The position numbers and the translations under genes were made by a program. 64,000 bases of DNA from NCBI GenBank assembly GCA_965243145.1, contig CBDEUB010000002.1, forward strand, positions 1,612,001 through 1,676,000, given 5' to 3'. The notes beneath the pieces were generated by a model. It did not search any database, had not been told where the DNA came from, and saw only the letters and a list, made by a program, of their open reading frames with translations. Every line of letters starts with the position of its first letter. Within the stretch, counting starts at the first letter, position 1. Below are positions 45,204 to 53,467 of the stretch, one piece after another. The stretch is from CBDBLK01 sp965243145. GTDB lineage: Bacteria > Bdellovibrionota > Bacteriovoracia > Bacteriovoracales > Bacteriovoracaceae.

Positions 45204-46051
45204 TAAACCATTTCTCCAATAAATTTTTCTAAATATCTATCCTCTACATTTAATCTTTTTACTTTCTTTTCTAAAAATTTTTTTCCATCTCTTTTTCCTT
45301 CAAAGAATACTTTTCTTTGACGGCCTCCCCTTTCTTCTACATTATCTTTTGAATACACAAGGAAAGGGCGATCTTGGTTTATATCTATGGGTGAAACAAT
45401 TTGAAAACAATTTAAATGGCTTCTAAAAAATATTTTCTCTAATCCCTCTATGTCTCTAAATTCATTTAAATCGGAAAGAATCACCACTTCTCTTTTTTTG
45501 GAGAGGTGCCTTATGATTTCAAAATGTCGTTTTTCCTCATCGACTAATTTCTGATGAGCATAGTCCAAATTAATAAGGCCAGAACTAGTTAAAATACCTT
45601 CCTTTTCCAAACAATAGATGAGATGGGAAATGCCTCTTTCTCCAGATTGTTTTGGAATGTCGAGTATCCTTTTTCCAAAAACTATAGCGTGAACAAAATC
45701 CTTACTTTCTTCGGAAATCAGGTATAAAAGACAGCATATTTCTATAGCAACTTGGAGTTTTGAGATGCCATTTGATCCCATAAACATGGTTGGCCCAGCA
45801 TCAATGACCACTGTTATTTCAACATTTCTTTCCTCGTCAAAAGTTTTAACATAGGGGTCTGATATTTTTGCCAACAATTTCCAATCAATAAATCTTATAT
45901 CATCACCTACCTCATAAACCCGATGCTCTTTAAACTGAAGGCCTGTTCCTCTAAAAGAACTTTTAAGTATTCCAATACTATAGGAATTGGCCCTTTTAAA
46001 AAGTCTGTTTTTCATTTTGGCAACTGCTTTTCTGACCTCCTTGATATTCAT
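45203..46051 (-). CDS. DUF58 protein of the MoxR operon
   Basis: Soluble DUF58 protein that accompanies MoxR ATPases and VWA proteins. Landmarks are SSFRGTGLQFKEHRVYEVGDD and the IRFIDWK motif, then EERNVEITVVIDAG with a degenerate VWA-like Asp. The start at 46051 (MNIKEVRKAV) gives the normal N-terminal length of 282 residues; an ATG at 46066 is also possible but sits next to the inserted repeat and has no ribosome site. The usual gap to moxR is filled by repeat copy 2 (46072-46238). Confidence 0.92.
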   Translation of the reverse strand: MNIKEVRKAVAKMKNRLFKRANSYSIGILKSSFRGTGLQFKEHRVYEVGDDIRFIDWKLLAKISDPYVKTFDEERNVEITVVIDAGPTMFMGSNGISKLQVAIEICCLLYLISEESKDFVHAIVFGKRILDIPKQSGERGISHLIYCLEKEGILTSSGLINLDYAHQKLVDEEKRHFEIIRHLSKKREVVILSDLNEFRDIEGLEKIFFRSHLNCFQIVSPIDINQDRPFLVYSKDNVEERGGRQRKVFFEGKRDGKKFLEKKVKRLNVEDRYLEKFIGEMV

Positions 46052-46071
46052 ACCTAGAGTTCCCATTTCAT

Positions 46072-46238
46072 TAATTGCTCACACTTCAGGCCATCTTGTG
46101 GTTCAGCTTCACCATCGCTCCTTGCGATGTGCAGGAAGCACACCTCAGTCACTCTGTCTCGCTTCACCCCAATCTGACCTAAATTGTGAGCACTTGACCT
46201 AACTTTTATCACAGCTTTTCATTTGGACATGAGTAGTT
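46072..46238. mobile_element. Structured repeat element, copy 2 (moxR-DUF58 gap)
   Basis: A 167-bp unit from TAATTGCTCA to ATGAGTAGTT, related to 38434-38668 but lacking that copy's 68-base double-hairpin module. The left TGCTCACAC...CATCTTG pairs imperfectly with CAATCTGACC...TGAGCA (18 of 23 positions). The stems CATCGC/GCGATG and GTGC/GCAC are kept while the loop bases between them differ (AAAGA against AGGAA). It begins 21 bases before the DUF58 start and ends 5 bases from the moxR stop, so it lies within the operon message and could affect its processing or coupling. Confidence 0.75.
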
Positions 46239-46243
46239 ATAAA

Positions 46244-47191
46244 TCAAACAACTGATTGGGCAATCTTAGACACCACACCCCTGCCACTTAAATTGTCTAT
46301 GCTGGCCTCGTAAGACAGAATCACACGATGGCCCATAACTTCCGGTGCAATTTTGAGGACATGATCCGGAGAAACAAAATCCTTTCCATCCATAAAAGCA
46401 ACAAATTTTGATATTTTGTAAAGCCATAAACTTGCCCGAGGAGACGCTCCTGCAACGACAATACCTTCATAATTTTTATTAAATCCCGAAGTATTTGGCC
46501 TAGTTGCATGTACCATTCTGATAATTAAATCTTTCAGTTTTTCATCTACATAAATCTCGTTTATAACTCTTCTAATTTGGATCAATTCCTCCCCATTTAA
46601 AATGGGTTCGATGTCCTCTAAAAAGTTGCTCTTGAGGTTCAAAATGGATTTCTCCGATTCAAAATCGGGATAAGTAACATGCAATTTCATCATAAACCGA
46701 TCCATCTGCGCCTCAGGCAAAGGGTAAGTCCCCTCCTGGTCTATGGGATTTTGTGTGGCCAAAACGACAAACGGGCCTGGCAGTTTGTGAGTTGTTTCAG
46801 CAATGGTAACTTGCCGCTCGGCCATGGCCTCTAACAAGGCCGCCTGGACTTTAGCAGGAGAGCGATTGATTTCATCGGCCAACAAAATTTGCGTGAAAAT
46901 GGGGCCAAATTTGGTGGAGAAAGTTTCCGTCTTTTGACTATAAACCATCGTTCCAATCAAATCAGAAGGTAATAAATCAGGGGTAAATTGAATTCTATTA
47001 AAAGCGAGGTCACACAACTTGCTCATGGCCGAAACACTCATGGTTTTACCCAGTCCCGGCATCCCTTCAATAAGAAGATGGCCCTCACAAATTAGCGCTG
47101 CAATAATCCCTTCGAGCAACTCATCTTGGCCAAATATAACCAATTTCGCTTTTGATAAGGCCCTGTGAATTTTTTCCCGAAAAATATCCAC
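46244..47191 (-). CDS. moxR: MoxR-family AAA+ ATPase
   Basis: Chaperone-like AAA+ ATPase acting with VWA proteins. The 315 residues contain Walker A GMPGLGKT (about 43-50), Walker B LLADEINRSP, sensor-1 VLATQNPIDQEGTYPLPEAQ and the arginine-finger block MDRFMMKL, with a C-terminal lid and GASPRAS sensor-2 motif. First gene of the moxR-DUF58-DUF4381-batA-batB/C-batD-ribF-aroE run, all on the minus strand with short gaps apart from the inserted repeat. Confidence 0.97.
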   Translation of the reverse strand: MDIFREKIHRALSKAKLVIFGQDELLEGIIAALICEGHLLIEGMPGLGKTMSVSAMSKLCDLAFNRIQFTPDLLPSDLIGTMVYSQKTETFSTKFGPIFTQILLADEINRSPAKVQAALLEAMAERQVTIAETTHKLPGPFVVLATQNPIDQEGTYPLPEAQMDRFMMKLHVTYPDFESEKSILNLKSNFLEDIEPILNGEELIQIRRVINEIYVDEKLKDLIIRMVHATRPNTSGFNKNYEGIVVAGASPRASLWLYKISKFVAFMDGKDFVSPDHVLKIAPEVMGHRVILSYEASIDNLSGRGVVSKIAQSVV

Positions 47192-47265
47192 GCCACTCTC
47201 TCATTCATTCCTGAAAGCAATATAACACATTTAAAATAATAATTGTATTGTCTGGCCCAAGGGCC

Positions 47266-48588
47266 TCACGGCCGTTCAAGACCCGATGCAGCTTCAACAG
47301 TTATTTGAAACAGAGGTCGAAGATTTCCTTGCTCTATTTCCACCTTGGCGCTGTCCAATTCCGATAATTTTAAGGACGCAAGATGGTTTCTAAATCTTTG
47401 TTGCTCCTCGGAAACAGGAGGCCTGCCAAGAATGGCCTCATATCTCACATTAAATTGCAAAAATATCCAATCTTCAATTTCTTCCCGCGTTTCAAGGCCA
47501 GTCAACTCGGGAATTTGTACCTCCCCTTCGGCCTGAGAGGCCTGTTCTTCTTGAAGTTTCTGGTATTCTCCGTAAGAAATAAAAGCGAAAGCACCCATTA
47601 TAAAATAGGGAAAAGTAAGGTTGGCCCAGTCTTTATAAAACTCAAAAGTTTCAATCCTTTTAAAACCTCTTTGAAACTCCAAAAATGCTTCTTCAAAATT
47701 GGCCGCTGCTTTAAGAACATCAGTATTTGCTACCGCTGCTTCTGCCTTTGTTTTGACCACTGAAAAATTGTAGAGTCCAAACTTGGGGAAAAACACGGGA
47801 AGGTATATCGTCACCAAAGAACTATAGTTTAAAAAGAGGTTGCCGGTACCACGAAGAAAGGCCTTGGCCCTATCAAAATGTACATCACGAGTGTAATTTA
47901 CATCCGGAATCATCTGGAGCTTTTTCATGGCGGCCAGAGCACCCTGCTTGGCCACCTCGTGTTCCCACCTGCGCCTGGCAATTTCTGCAAGATGCTTACC
48001 GGGGCGAAAAGCACCTTTAATATTTTTCATGCGAAAAAATGAGGAATGTGTCCAAAGGTAGTGCTGGTCAACCAGTTTTTTAAACCTTTCCGGTGAAAGA
48101 GGTCTCTTGCGTGGATTCCATCGGCCGACAATTCTGACAAACTCCCTTTCTCTTTCCCGTAGAAGAGATGCGAAATCTTCCGAATAGCGGGCATTGTTGG
48201 AAACAAATTCTGTCACCGCTTCTATGAGGGCCAATTTTTCTTCATTATTTGTTGGCGGTGCGAAGGGAGGTGCTTCTCCTCCCTCATTGGCCAAATTGAG
48301 AACATTCTCCAGTTTTTTAAGATATTCCTCTTTCTTGGAATCAACCAGGCCAAAATCGAGTTTTTTGCCAAACCTCGGCAGGGGATCAAAATAAAAATAA
48401 GGTTTTTTCCTCCTCAAAGCAGTCAAAATACTGCGAATATCTTTTGATATTTCGGCCCTTATCCCGTTTCTAATGTTATTAGCGCCTTTCCAGAGTGTTT
48501 TTGCCGCATCGAAACAAGTAGTTTTTGGAGCGATCTCGTCACAAAGCAATAAGGAGAAAAGAAAAGTGGTTAGGTATCGGAAGTACAT
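47266..48588 (-). CDS. Secreted/membrane protein of unknown function
   Basis: No family recognised. The 440 residues start with a hydrophobic export segment (about 5-20, with Cys16). A basic helical region follows (many Arg/Lys; FVRIVGRWNPRKRPLSPERFKKLV), then two hydrophobic stretches near 254-275 and 324-338 (FPYFIMGAFAFISYG) and an acidic C-terminal part. The base composition is more G+C rich than the bat operon beside it. It ends 74 bases from the moxR start and probably forms a unit with the next secreted gene at 48658. Confidence 0.7.
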   Translation of the reverse strand: MYFRYLTTFLFSLLLCDEIAPKTTCFDAAKTLWKGANNIRNGIRAEISKDIRSILTALRRKKPYFYFDPLPRFGKKLDFGLVDSKKEEYLKKLENVLNLANEGGEAPPFAPPTNNEEKLALIEAVTEFVSNNARYSEDFASLLREREREFVRIVGRWNPRKRPLSPERFKKLVDQHYLWTHSSFFRMKNIKGAFRPGKHLAEIARRRWEHEVAKQGALAAMKKLQMIPDVNYTRDVHFDRAKAFLRGTGNLFLNYSSLVTIYLPVFFPKFGLYNFSVVKTKAEAAVANTDVLKAAANFEEAFLEFQRGFKRIETFEFYKDWANLTFPYFIMGAFAFISYGEYQKLQEEQASQAEGEVQIPELTGLETREEIEDWIFLQFNVRYEAILGRPPVSEEQQRFRNHLASLKLSELDSAKVEIEQGNLRPLFQITVEAASGLERP

Positions 48589-48657
48589 TGTAAGTCATTA
48601 TGAGAAAAAGTAAGAAAAATCCACTTTTGGCCTATAAATAGGGTAAATTTTTCCGAT

Positions 48658-49329
48658 TTAATTGCGACTCAGTGCCCAGGGAAGCACTTTTTTCTGCTTA
48701 AACTCAAGTCTTGGAGCGAGAATGGCCGGAAAAGGCAGCGTCCACATCCCCTTTCTGCGTCCCCAGCGGAGAAAAGTCCCCTCCATGGCCCCAAATTTGA
48801 TGGCAACAATAAGGGCGGTGGGGCCAAATTTGTCGCCTCTTCCAAGTAGGGCCGCCTCGGCCCCGACGGGAGAACCTGTGAGTAGGGTGCTCCCCAGTGC
48901 CGTTCCATGAAAAACAGCTCCATCAAGTTGATTTAGGCCCATTCCTCCAAATAGAAAAACCCAGAAGGCCTTATAGACAAGTTCGGCCTTGAAACCTCCG
49001 TTATGATATTCAGCATCAAAAAGCCCTTTTACTCTAGTGAGGCCATTTCTCCCCACAAAAAACCCATCCAATTCCCAGGTATCATTATCGGCCATAAATC
49101 CCGCATTAAAACCGCGAGCAGAGAGAACTGCCGATACTTCAAACATTTCAAAGTGTTTTTCCAAAAGGCCAACGATCCATTTATTAGCAGTTTCACCAAC
49201 ACCATAAATCCGCAGAATTTCTCTAACTTCCTCTTCTTGAATGGGCCTTCCCGTTGGTGCAAGGCCCTGCTCAGCGGCCGAATGAGAAGAAAAAAACAAA
49301 ATTCCCAAAAACAAAAAAAGCGATTTCAT
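48658..49329 (-). CDS. Secreted protein of unknown function
   Basis: No family recognised. The 223 residues have a clear signal peptide (KSLFLFLGILFFSSHSAAE, cleavage near 19) and a helical N-terminal part (about 30-65). A Gly/Phe-rich beta-looking region follows, with a repeated aromatic pattern and several long Gly-Ala stretches, and it ends in ALSRN. Local G+C is well above the window average. It lies 69 bases upstream of the gene ending at 48588 on the same strand, so the two may be co-expressed; a hairpin sits upstream. Confidence 0.7.
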   Translation of the reverse strand: MKSLFLFLGILFFSSHSAAEQGLAPTGRPIQEEEVREILRIYGVGETANKWIVGLLEKHFEMFEVSAVLSARGFNAGFMADNDTWELDGFFVGRNGLTRVKGLFDAEYHNGGFKAELVYKAFWVFLFGGMGLNQLDGAVFHGTALGSTLLTGSPVGAEAALLGRGDKFGPTALIVAIKFGAMEGTFLRWGRRKGMWTLPFPAILAPRLEFKQKKVLPWALSRN

Positions 49330-49359
49330 TGGGCCTCTCCTAGTAAACCTAACCTCTCC

Positions 49360-49375
49360 AGGGCCTTACGGCCCT
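49360..49375. repeat. GGCC-based hairpin upstream of secreted gene
   Basis: AGGGCC (49360-49365), TTAC loop, GGCCCT (49370-49375) form a perfect 6-bp stem 31 bases upstream of the start at 49329. It may fold in the mRNA leader, or simply reflect the abundance of GGCC. The rest of the 203-base gap to tRNA-Arg shows nothing I can name. Confidence 0.35.
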
Positions 49376-49532
49376 AGACGATAAGGAACCAATTATTGAA
49401 GAGTAAAGGCCTTAATATGAAAAGTTGAATTGCATTAATCAAAATATTACCGAACGCACAATTGACAAAATTAGGCCATTTTTCTAAAGTGAGTTCTCAA
49501 AACGAATAACTTAGTTTTGGGTTCTTCTTTGC

Positions 49533-49609
49533 GCACCTTTAGCTCAGTTGGATAGAGCATCTGACTACGAATCAGAAGGTCGGGCGTTCGAATCGCTCAA
49601 GGTGCGCCA
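49533..49609 (+). tRNA. tRNA-Arg(ACG)
   Basis: A 77-nt cloverleaf: acceptor GCACCTT pairs with AAGGTGC, D-arm AGCTCAGTTGGATAGAGC, anticodon stem TCTGA/TCAGA with loop CTACGAA (anticodon ACG), T-loop GTTCGAATC, and an encoded CCA end. The ACG wobble base is the normal target of the TadA deaminase, whose gene is only about 800 bases downstream. Confidence 0.97.
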
Positions 49610-49659
49610 TTATGAATATCAGCATCCTGATTGCCCCAAAAATTGCTACACTTTAAGTT

Positions 49660-50388
49660 ATGGGATTGGCAAAGTTTGGCCTCAAACTAAAAAGAGAATT
49701 TGACCAAGTTGATGTACTCCATTGGGGACATTTGGCCTGTCTGCTCTTAGCAACTGCAATAGAATCTTTCAAAGGACATTCAGGATTTTTTGTCATTCTC
49801 AAGATTGGCCTTATCTCTGGCCATTATTGCCTTTTTACTAAAACCAAAAAAAACCTTTACTATTCTTTTTGGACATTTGCCATTATTTTGGCCATTTACT
49901 TCCTGTTTAAAATAATTCAAACGCCTTTTGGGTCGGGCCTCTTTATTCTCTATTTTATGGCACTGGCCATACTAGGAATTGAAATGTACATGCTTCACTC
50001 TCCTATTTATTATCCCATCATTAATTGGTGGGAGTACGATTTTCGCTATCGAACCGATTTAAAAATTCAAATAGAATTGGATGGAAAAATCTACGACGGA
50101 AGACTGACCGATTTGCGGAGAAATGCAGGCTGTGTAACCTCGTTTGAAAATATTTCTCTAGGAGAGAAATTGCACTTAACCTTTTTTGATGAATGGAAAG
50201 CACTCAATTTAAAATGTGAGATTATGAGTTGTAGGCAATATTCTATCGGACGCCCTTATTATTATGGCGTACGATTTTTTCTCGAAAATAGTGAAAACCA
50301 ATATTTGTTCAGCGAATTTTGTGAATTTTGGAAAAATAAAAGAAAAAGCAAAATTAGAAAAAAGTTTACCCAACAAAAAATAACTTAA
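49660..50388 (+). CDS. Membrane protein with PilZ-like domain
   Basis: The 242 residues have three or four hydrophobic segments in the first 125 residues. A cytoplasmic domain (about 128-225) then shows a beta-barrel pattern like PilZ: RYRTD at the start, a short D-x-x-x-x-G turn (TDLRRNAG), and the ending YYYGVRFF. The two c-di-GMP-binding motifs are only loosely matched, so binding is not assured. Fifteen bases before tadA on the same strand. Its link to the pilus system is speculative. Confidence 0.65.
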   Translation: MGLAKFGLKLKREFDQVDVLHWGHLACLLLATAIESFKGHSGFFVILKIGLISGHYCLFTKTKKNLYYSFWTFAIILAIYFLFKIIQTPFGSGLFILYFMALAILGIEMYMLHSPIYYPIINWWEYDFRYRTDLKIQIELDGKIYDGRLTDLRRNAGCVTSFENISLGEKLHLTFFDEWKALNLKCEIMSCRQYSIGRPYYYGVRFFLENSENQYLFSEFCEFWKNKRKSKIRKKFTQQKIT

Positions 50389-50403
50389 ATTAAGCTGGTT
50401 TCC

Positions 50404-50916
50404 ATGAAAATGATGGATTTAAATGAATTAGAACACTTAATGATGATTTGTCTCTCAGAAGCGGAAAAGGCCTATAAGGCCAACGAAGTCCCCGTCGGTG
50501 CCATTGTCATTGACGAAATGGGAAGAATCTTGGCCAAGTCCCACAACAACAGGGAAGGTAAAAACAATCCTTGCGGACATGCCGAAATTTTGGCCCTTCA
50601 AGAAGCTGCACAAAAAAAGAATAGTTGGAGACTCTTGGAATGTTATCTCATTGTGAGTTTAGAACCATGTGTGATGTGTCTTGCGGCCGCACTTCAGGCA
50701 CGCATAAAACATATCGTGTTTGGTGCCTACGACCCTAAAGGAGGAGCACTTTCGCTCGGATATGGCCTTCACAAAGATGCGCGCTTTCATCACACCTTTG
50801 CAGTCACCGGAGGCATTTTGCAATATGAAACCGGCCGAATTATCTCCCAATTCTTTAAGGAAAGACGCAACTATTATCAAGCGGGAAAAAAAATGGCCCC
50901 AATTTCTCGCCATTAG
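50404..50916 (+). CDS. tadA: tRNA-specific adenosine deaminase
   Basis: Zinc enzyme that converts A34 of tRNA-Arg(ACG) to inosine. The 170 residues show the catalytic HAEILAL (His and Glu) and the zinc-binding PCVMC motif, plus VPVGAIV at the start and the HIVFGAYDPKGGA block. Size is normal. Its only essential substrate, tRNA-Arg(ACG), is encoded at 49533-49609. Confidence 0.97.
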   Translation: MKMMDLNELEHLMMICLSEAEKAYKANEVPVGAIVIDEMGRILAKSHNNREGKNNPCGHAEILALQEAAQKKNSWRLLECYLIVSLEPCVMCLAAALQARIKHIVFGAYDPKGGALSLGYGLHKDARFHHTFAVTGGILQYETGRIISQFFKERRNYYQAGKKMAPISRH

Positions 50917-50958
50917 ACATTTCCCAAAAAAATTGATAATTGCTTTTATGAAAAATGT

Positions 50959-51046
50959 GGAGAATTGGCCGAGTGGTCGAAGGCGCACGCTTGGAAAGCG
51001 TGTAGGGGGCAACCCCTCGGGAGTTCAAATCTCCCATTCTCCGCCA
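50959..51046 (+). tRNA. tRNA-Ser(GGA)
   Basis: An 88-nt class II tRNA: acceptor GGAGAAT pairs with ATTCTCC, D-arm GGCCGAGTGGTCGAAGGC, anticodon loop CTTGGAAAG (anticodon GGA), a long variable arm and encoded CCA. Tyrosine integrase remnants lie about 100 bases downstream on the opposite strand, so this gene is a plausible former integration site. Confidence 0.97.
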
Positions 51047-51151
51047 AATTTTATCAAGAATTTTATAGCCCATTGAAATTTAAGGATTTTCTCATAGCAA
51101 AAAAGCCTAAAATTTTCTTTATGGGCTATTTTTGGGCGACAAAGGGCAAAT

Positions 51152-51838
51152 TTAAACCGCAACCAACTTTTGCGGCCGCACTCTGCCAAACTGCACGGTT
51201 TGCACTACCTCCTTCATAAACTGGGGATGAAGGGCCGCGTACTTTTTGGCGGTCATCTCCACCGAGGTATGCCCCAGCAGCTTGGAGAGGGCGAAAATGT
51301 CCCCTCCCGCCATGACAAAGTTAGAGGCGTAGGTAGTGCGCAGGTCGTGGAACCGGATGCTGAGAACTCCCGCCCTCTCAACCGCCTTTTTAAAAGCACG
51401 GGTAGAAAGATGGGTCACCTCGGGAAGTGTGCCGTCCTCATAGGCAAAAACAAAGCGGGGATGGTTTTTATTCCTAGAGAGGCAATCCAACAACTCCCAG
51501 GCAGCATCATTGAGAGGCAAATGCCTAATGAGTCCCGTCTTAGTAGTCTCCTTGAGTCCGTAGCGATCTCTGGTTCTGGAGATTTCGATCCGTCTTTCCG
51601 CAAGATTCACCTTGTCCCAGCAAAGGCCCATCAATTCCCCGCGCCTAAGCCCCGTATTGAGAGCGAGAATGTAGACGGGATGGAGAGGATCGCCTTCATT
51701 GGCCGCCAAAAATCTCATAATGTCGTCAGGCATCCAGTAGCTTAAACTTCGAGGGGCCACTTTCAGCTTTTTCACTTCAGCGAGGGGGTTTCTCACCAGG
51801 TAATCAAGTCTCACGGCATCCGATTGGTGGGCAACCAT
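51152..51838 (-). pseudogene. Tyrosine integrase, N-terminally truncated
   Basis: The 228-residue frame is the catalytic domain of a phage-type tyrosine recombinase. It keeps Arg in TGLRRGEL (about 65), Lys100, His164-x-x-Arg167 in HDLRTTYA, His190 in LLGHTS and the nucleophile Tyr200. The N-terminal arm-binding and most of the core-binding domain are missing: full-length relatives are about 350-400 residues. The truncation point at about 51830 fuses with a zinc-ribbon frame. It is clearly more G+C rich than the surrounding genome, a sign of transfer. Probably inactive for lack of arm/core binding. Confidence 0.8.
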
Positions 51839-51986
51839 GTTCTTTTGTTCTTAGTCCTCGGTAATTTTTTATAGCAATAGGTATGCCAATTTCAATTTTC
51901 TGCTTACATTTCAGACATTTTACAATAGTGATTTCTAACTTATATTTTTCGGCCCATCTTAATGGTTCATCTTGGGGGAAAAGCAT
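51804..51986 (-). pseudogene. Truncated zinc-ribbon small protein fused to integrase DNA
   Basis: A 60-residue frame, MLFPQDEPLRWAEKYKLEITI, with CxxC (CLKC at about 24-27) and a distal HGC (about 50-52), reading like the start of a small zinc-ribbon protein. The last eight residues (PPIGCRET) come from the out-of-frame integrase sequence, so the gene appears to be cut at about 51830 by the same deletion that removed the integrase N-terminus. No known name. Confidence 0.4.
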
Positions 51987-52179
51987 TTTAAACCCTTTGT
52001 TAAACTAATTTAATCAGGTAGAAACAATTAAAGAGTGGCAAGACTGGCCCGATAGGCTAATGCGCAACGCGATAAAGTTTTCAAATTACCTTTTCTAATA
52101 ATTTCAAGTAGTTATATTTGATCTCATTTTTTTAGTACCAAGAATTTTGGAAAGTGAAAGAAATGAAATGCTTAATCTA

Positions 52180-52208
52180 TTGACGAGTTTCTACGAAAAG
52201 TGTATTAG
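52180..52208 (+). promoter_or_regulatory. Sigma-70 promoter candidate for toxin-antitoxin pair
   Basis: TTGACG (52180-52185), a 17-base spacer and TATTAG (52203-52208) match the consensus well. It lies 75 bases before the Panacea-domain gene. The roughly 195 bases between the zinc-ribbon frame and this box show nothing else. Confidence 0.6.
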
Positions 52209-52239
52209 AATAAGTATATAGACTTAATGCTCTGCGTTG

Positions 52240-52259
52240 GCTTTGCGCCATGTCAAAGC
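52240..52259 (+). repeat. Inverted repeat in the leader of the toxin-antitoxin pair
   Basis: GCTTTG (52240-52245) and CAAAGC (52254-52259) flank CGCCATGT. The piece TTTGCGCCAT recurs in inverted form as ATGGCGCAAA inside the downstream gene (53028-53037), next to an 8-bp palindromic arm. A position between promoter and start suits an autoregulatory operator; this is a weak inference. Confidence 0.3.
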
Positions 52260-52283
52260 ATCTTTGCATTCGTGAGGGTCACT

Positions 52284-52772
52284 ATGGATTCAAAAAGAAT
52301 TGATGTTAATAAAATTACCGACCTGATAGCATCGAAATTTGTTGTAAATGATGATTCTCTTTCTGTCTTAAAACTTCAGAAATTGCTTTACTATGTTGAG
52401 GCTTGGCATGTGACCTTCTTTAACGAAAAATTGTTTGACGATGATTTTGAAGCGTGGGTGCATGGCCCTGTTTGTAAAGAAATTTTTACAAGATTTAAAT
52501 ATAACCACAACAAGTTTATGTACTCCGATGTATCTGTTGACGACTTAAACTTCGATGAGGCAAGCAATTTTGAAGGTTACAGGGATGTAAATACTCATAT
52601 TGAAAATGTACTTGAGGCCTATGGGAAATTTACTGGGGCACAGCTTGAAGAACTTACACATATAGAAGACCCTTGGTTAAATGCAAGAGGTAATTTAGCA
52701 CCTAATGAACCTTGTGATACGATTATCACAAGAGAATCAATGAGAGAGTTTTACCTGAAATTAGCTGGGTAA
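52284..52772 (+). CDS. Panacea (DUF4065/SocA-like) antitoxin-type protein
   Basis: The 162 residues, read from the ATG at 52284 (GAGGG site 5-6 bases upstream; a longer frame to 52227 lacks one), show the Panacea-domain landmarks. These are LKLQKLLYYVEAWH near 27-40, FEAWVHGPVCKEIF near 53-66 and the later LEELTHIEDPWLNAR. Such proteins are antitoxins or chaperone-like partners (PanA) in diverse toxin-antitoxin pairs, and adaptors in phage and stress systems. The next gene starts 5 bases after its stop, as expected for a PanA-toxin operon. Confidence 0.85.
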   Translation: MDSKRIDVNKITDLIASKFVVNDDSLSVLKLQKLLYYVEAWHVTFFNEKLFDDDFEAWVHGPVCKEIFTRFKYNHNKFMYSDVSVDDLNFDEASNFEGYRDVNTHIENVLEAYGKFTGAQLEELTHIEDPWLNARGNLAPNEPCDTIITRESMREFYLKLAG

Positions 52773-52777
52773 AACTT

Positions 52778-53299
52778 ATGCCGAAAAAAAATAAACTGAT
52801 TCCGAAAATAGCAACTCAAAATATTTCTAATAGAGGGAGAGGAATTCCTCAAAATGCAACTGATAAAAAGATACCGAGAGAAAAGAAATGGGAATTTTCT
52901 TTTCAATATTGGGAGCAGATAAAATATTTTGGATTGAAGCACCAGGAAGTTGACACGAGATGGTTTGTTAGTCTCTTAAAAAGATTGAAGGATTTATCAT
53001 CAGAACATCTTGAGGGTGTTTTGCGCGATGGCGCAAAAAGGAAAGTTCATAGAATTCATAGCATTAACTGGGATTTAAGTTCAATTCCTAAGCATACCTT
53101 TTACAACCATATTCCCAAGGAATACCAAACAGATGAAACGGATATAATTCAATTTCAAATAGAGAAAAGTAAGGGAAGAGTGGTCGGCTTTTTAGATTTC
53201 AACAGCACTTTTCAAGTAGTTTTGCTTGACCCCGTTCATAATATGCAGCTTAGTAAGCATAATGACCGCAAAAAAACTAAAACTGAGATATTTTGCTAA
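52778..53299 (+). CDS. Candidate toxin partner of the Panacea protein
   Basis: The 173 residues have a basic N-terminus, a helical middle (WEFSFQYWEQIKYFGL, WFVSLLKRLKDLS) and a C-terminal beta segment GRVVGFLDFNSTFQVVLLDP followed by HNM. That tail resembles small RelE-like or phage toxin folds with a DPxHN ending. I do not recognise a named family, so the toxin role rests on operon structure: 5-base gap, a single upstream promoter, second position. Contains a perfect inverted repeat TTTTGCGC-N4-GCGCAAAA (53019-53038). The 168 bases after it hold a repeated ATGGCCCG and no gene. Confidence 0.6.
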   Translation: MPKKNKLIPKIATQNISNRGRGIPQNATDKKIPREKKWEFSFQYWEQIKYFGLKHQEVDTRWFVSLLKRLKDLSSEHLEGVLRDGAKRKVHRIHSINWDLSSIPKHTFYNHIPKEYQTDETDIIQFQIEKSKGRVVGFLDFNSTFQVVLLDPVHNMQLSKHNDRKKTKTEIFC

Positions 53300-53467
53300 A
53301 CTTGGTTGTGCAATTTTCAGCTAAAACCCATGGCCCGAATTTGGGCTACCGTACCCAAAAATGGCCCGTTTTAAATGAAATTAGGACGCAAGGCGCATGT
53401 TTGTTCTGGTTAGTAAAAAGTTAGTAAATTCAACAGTTTAAAGAGATTTATTGCGATGCATTTTTGT

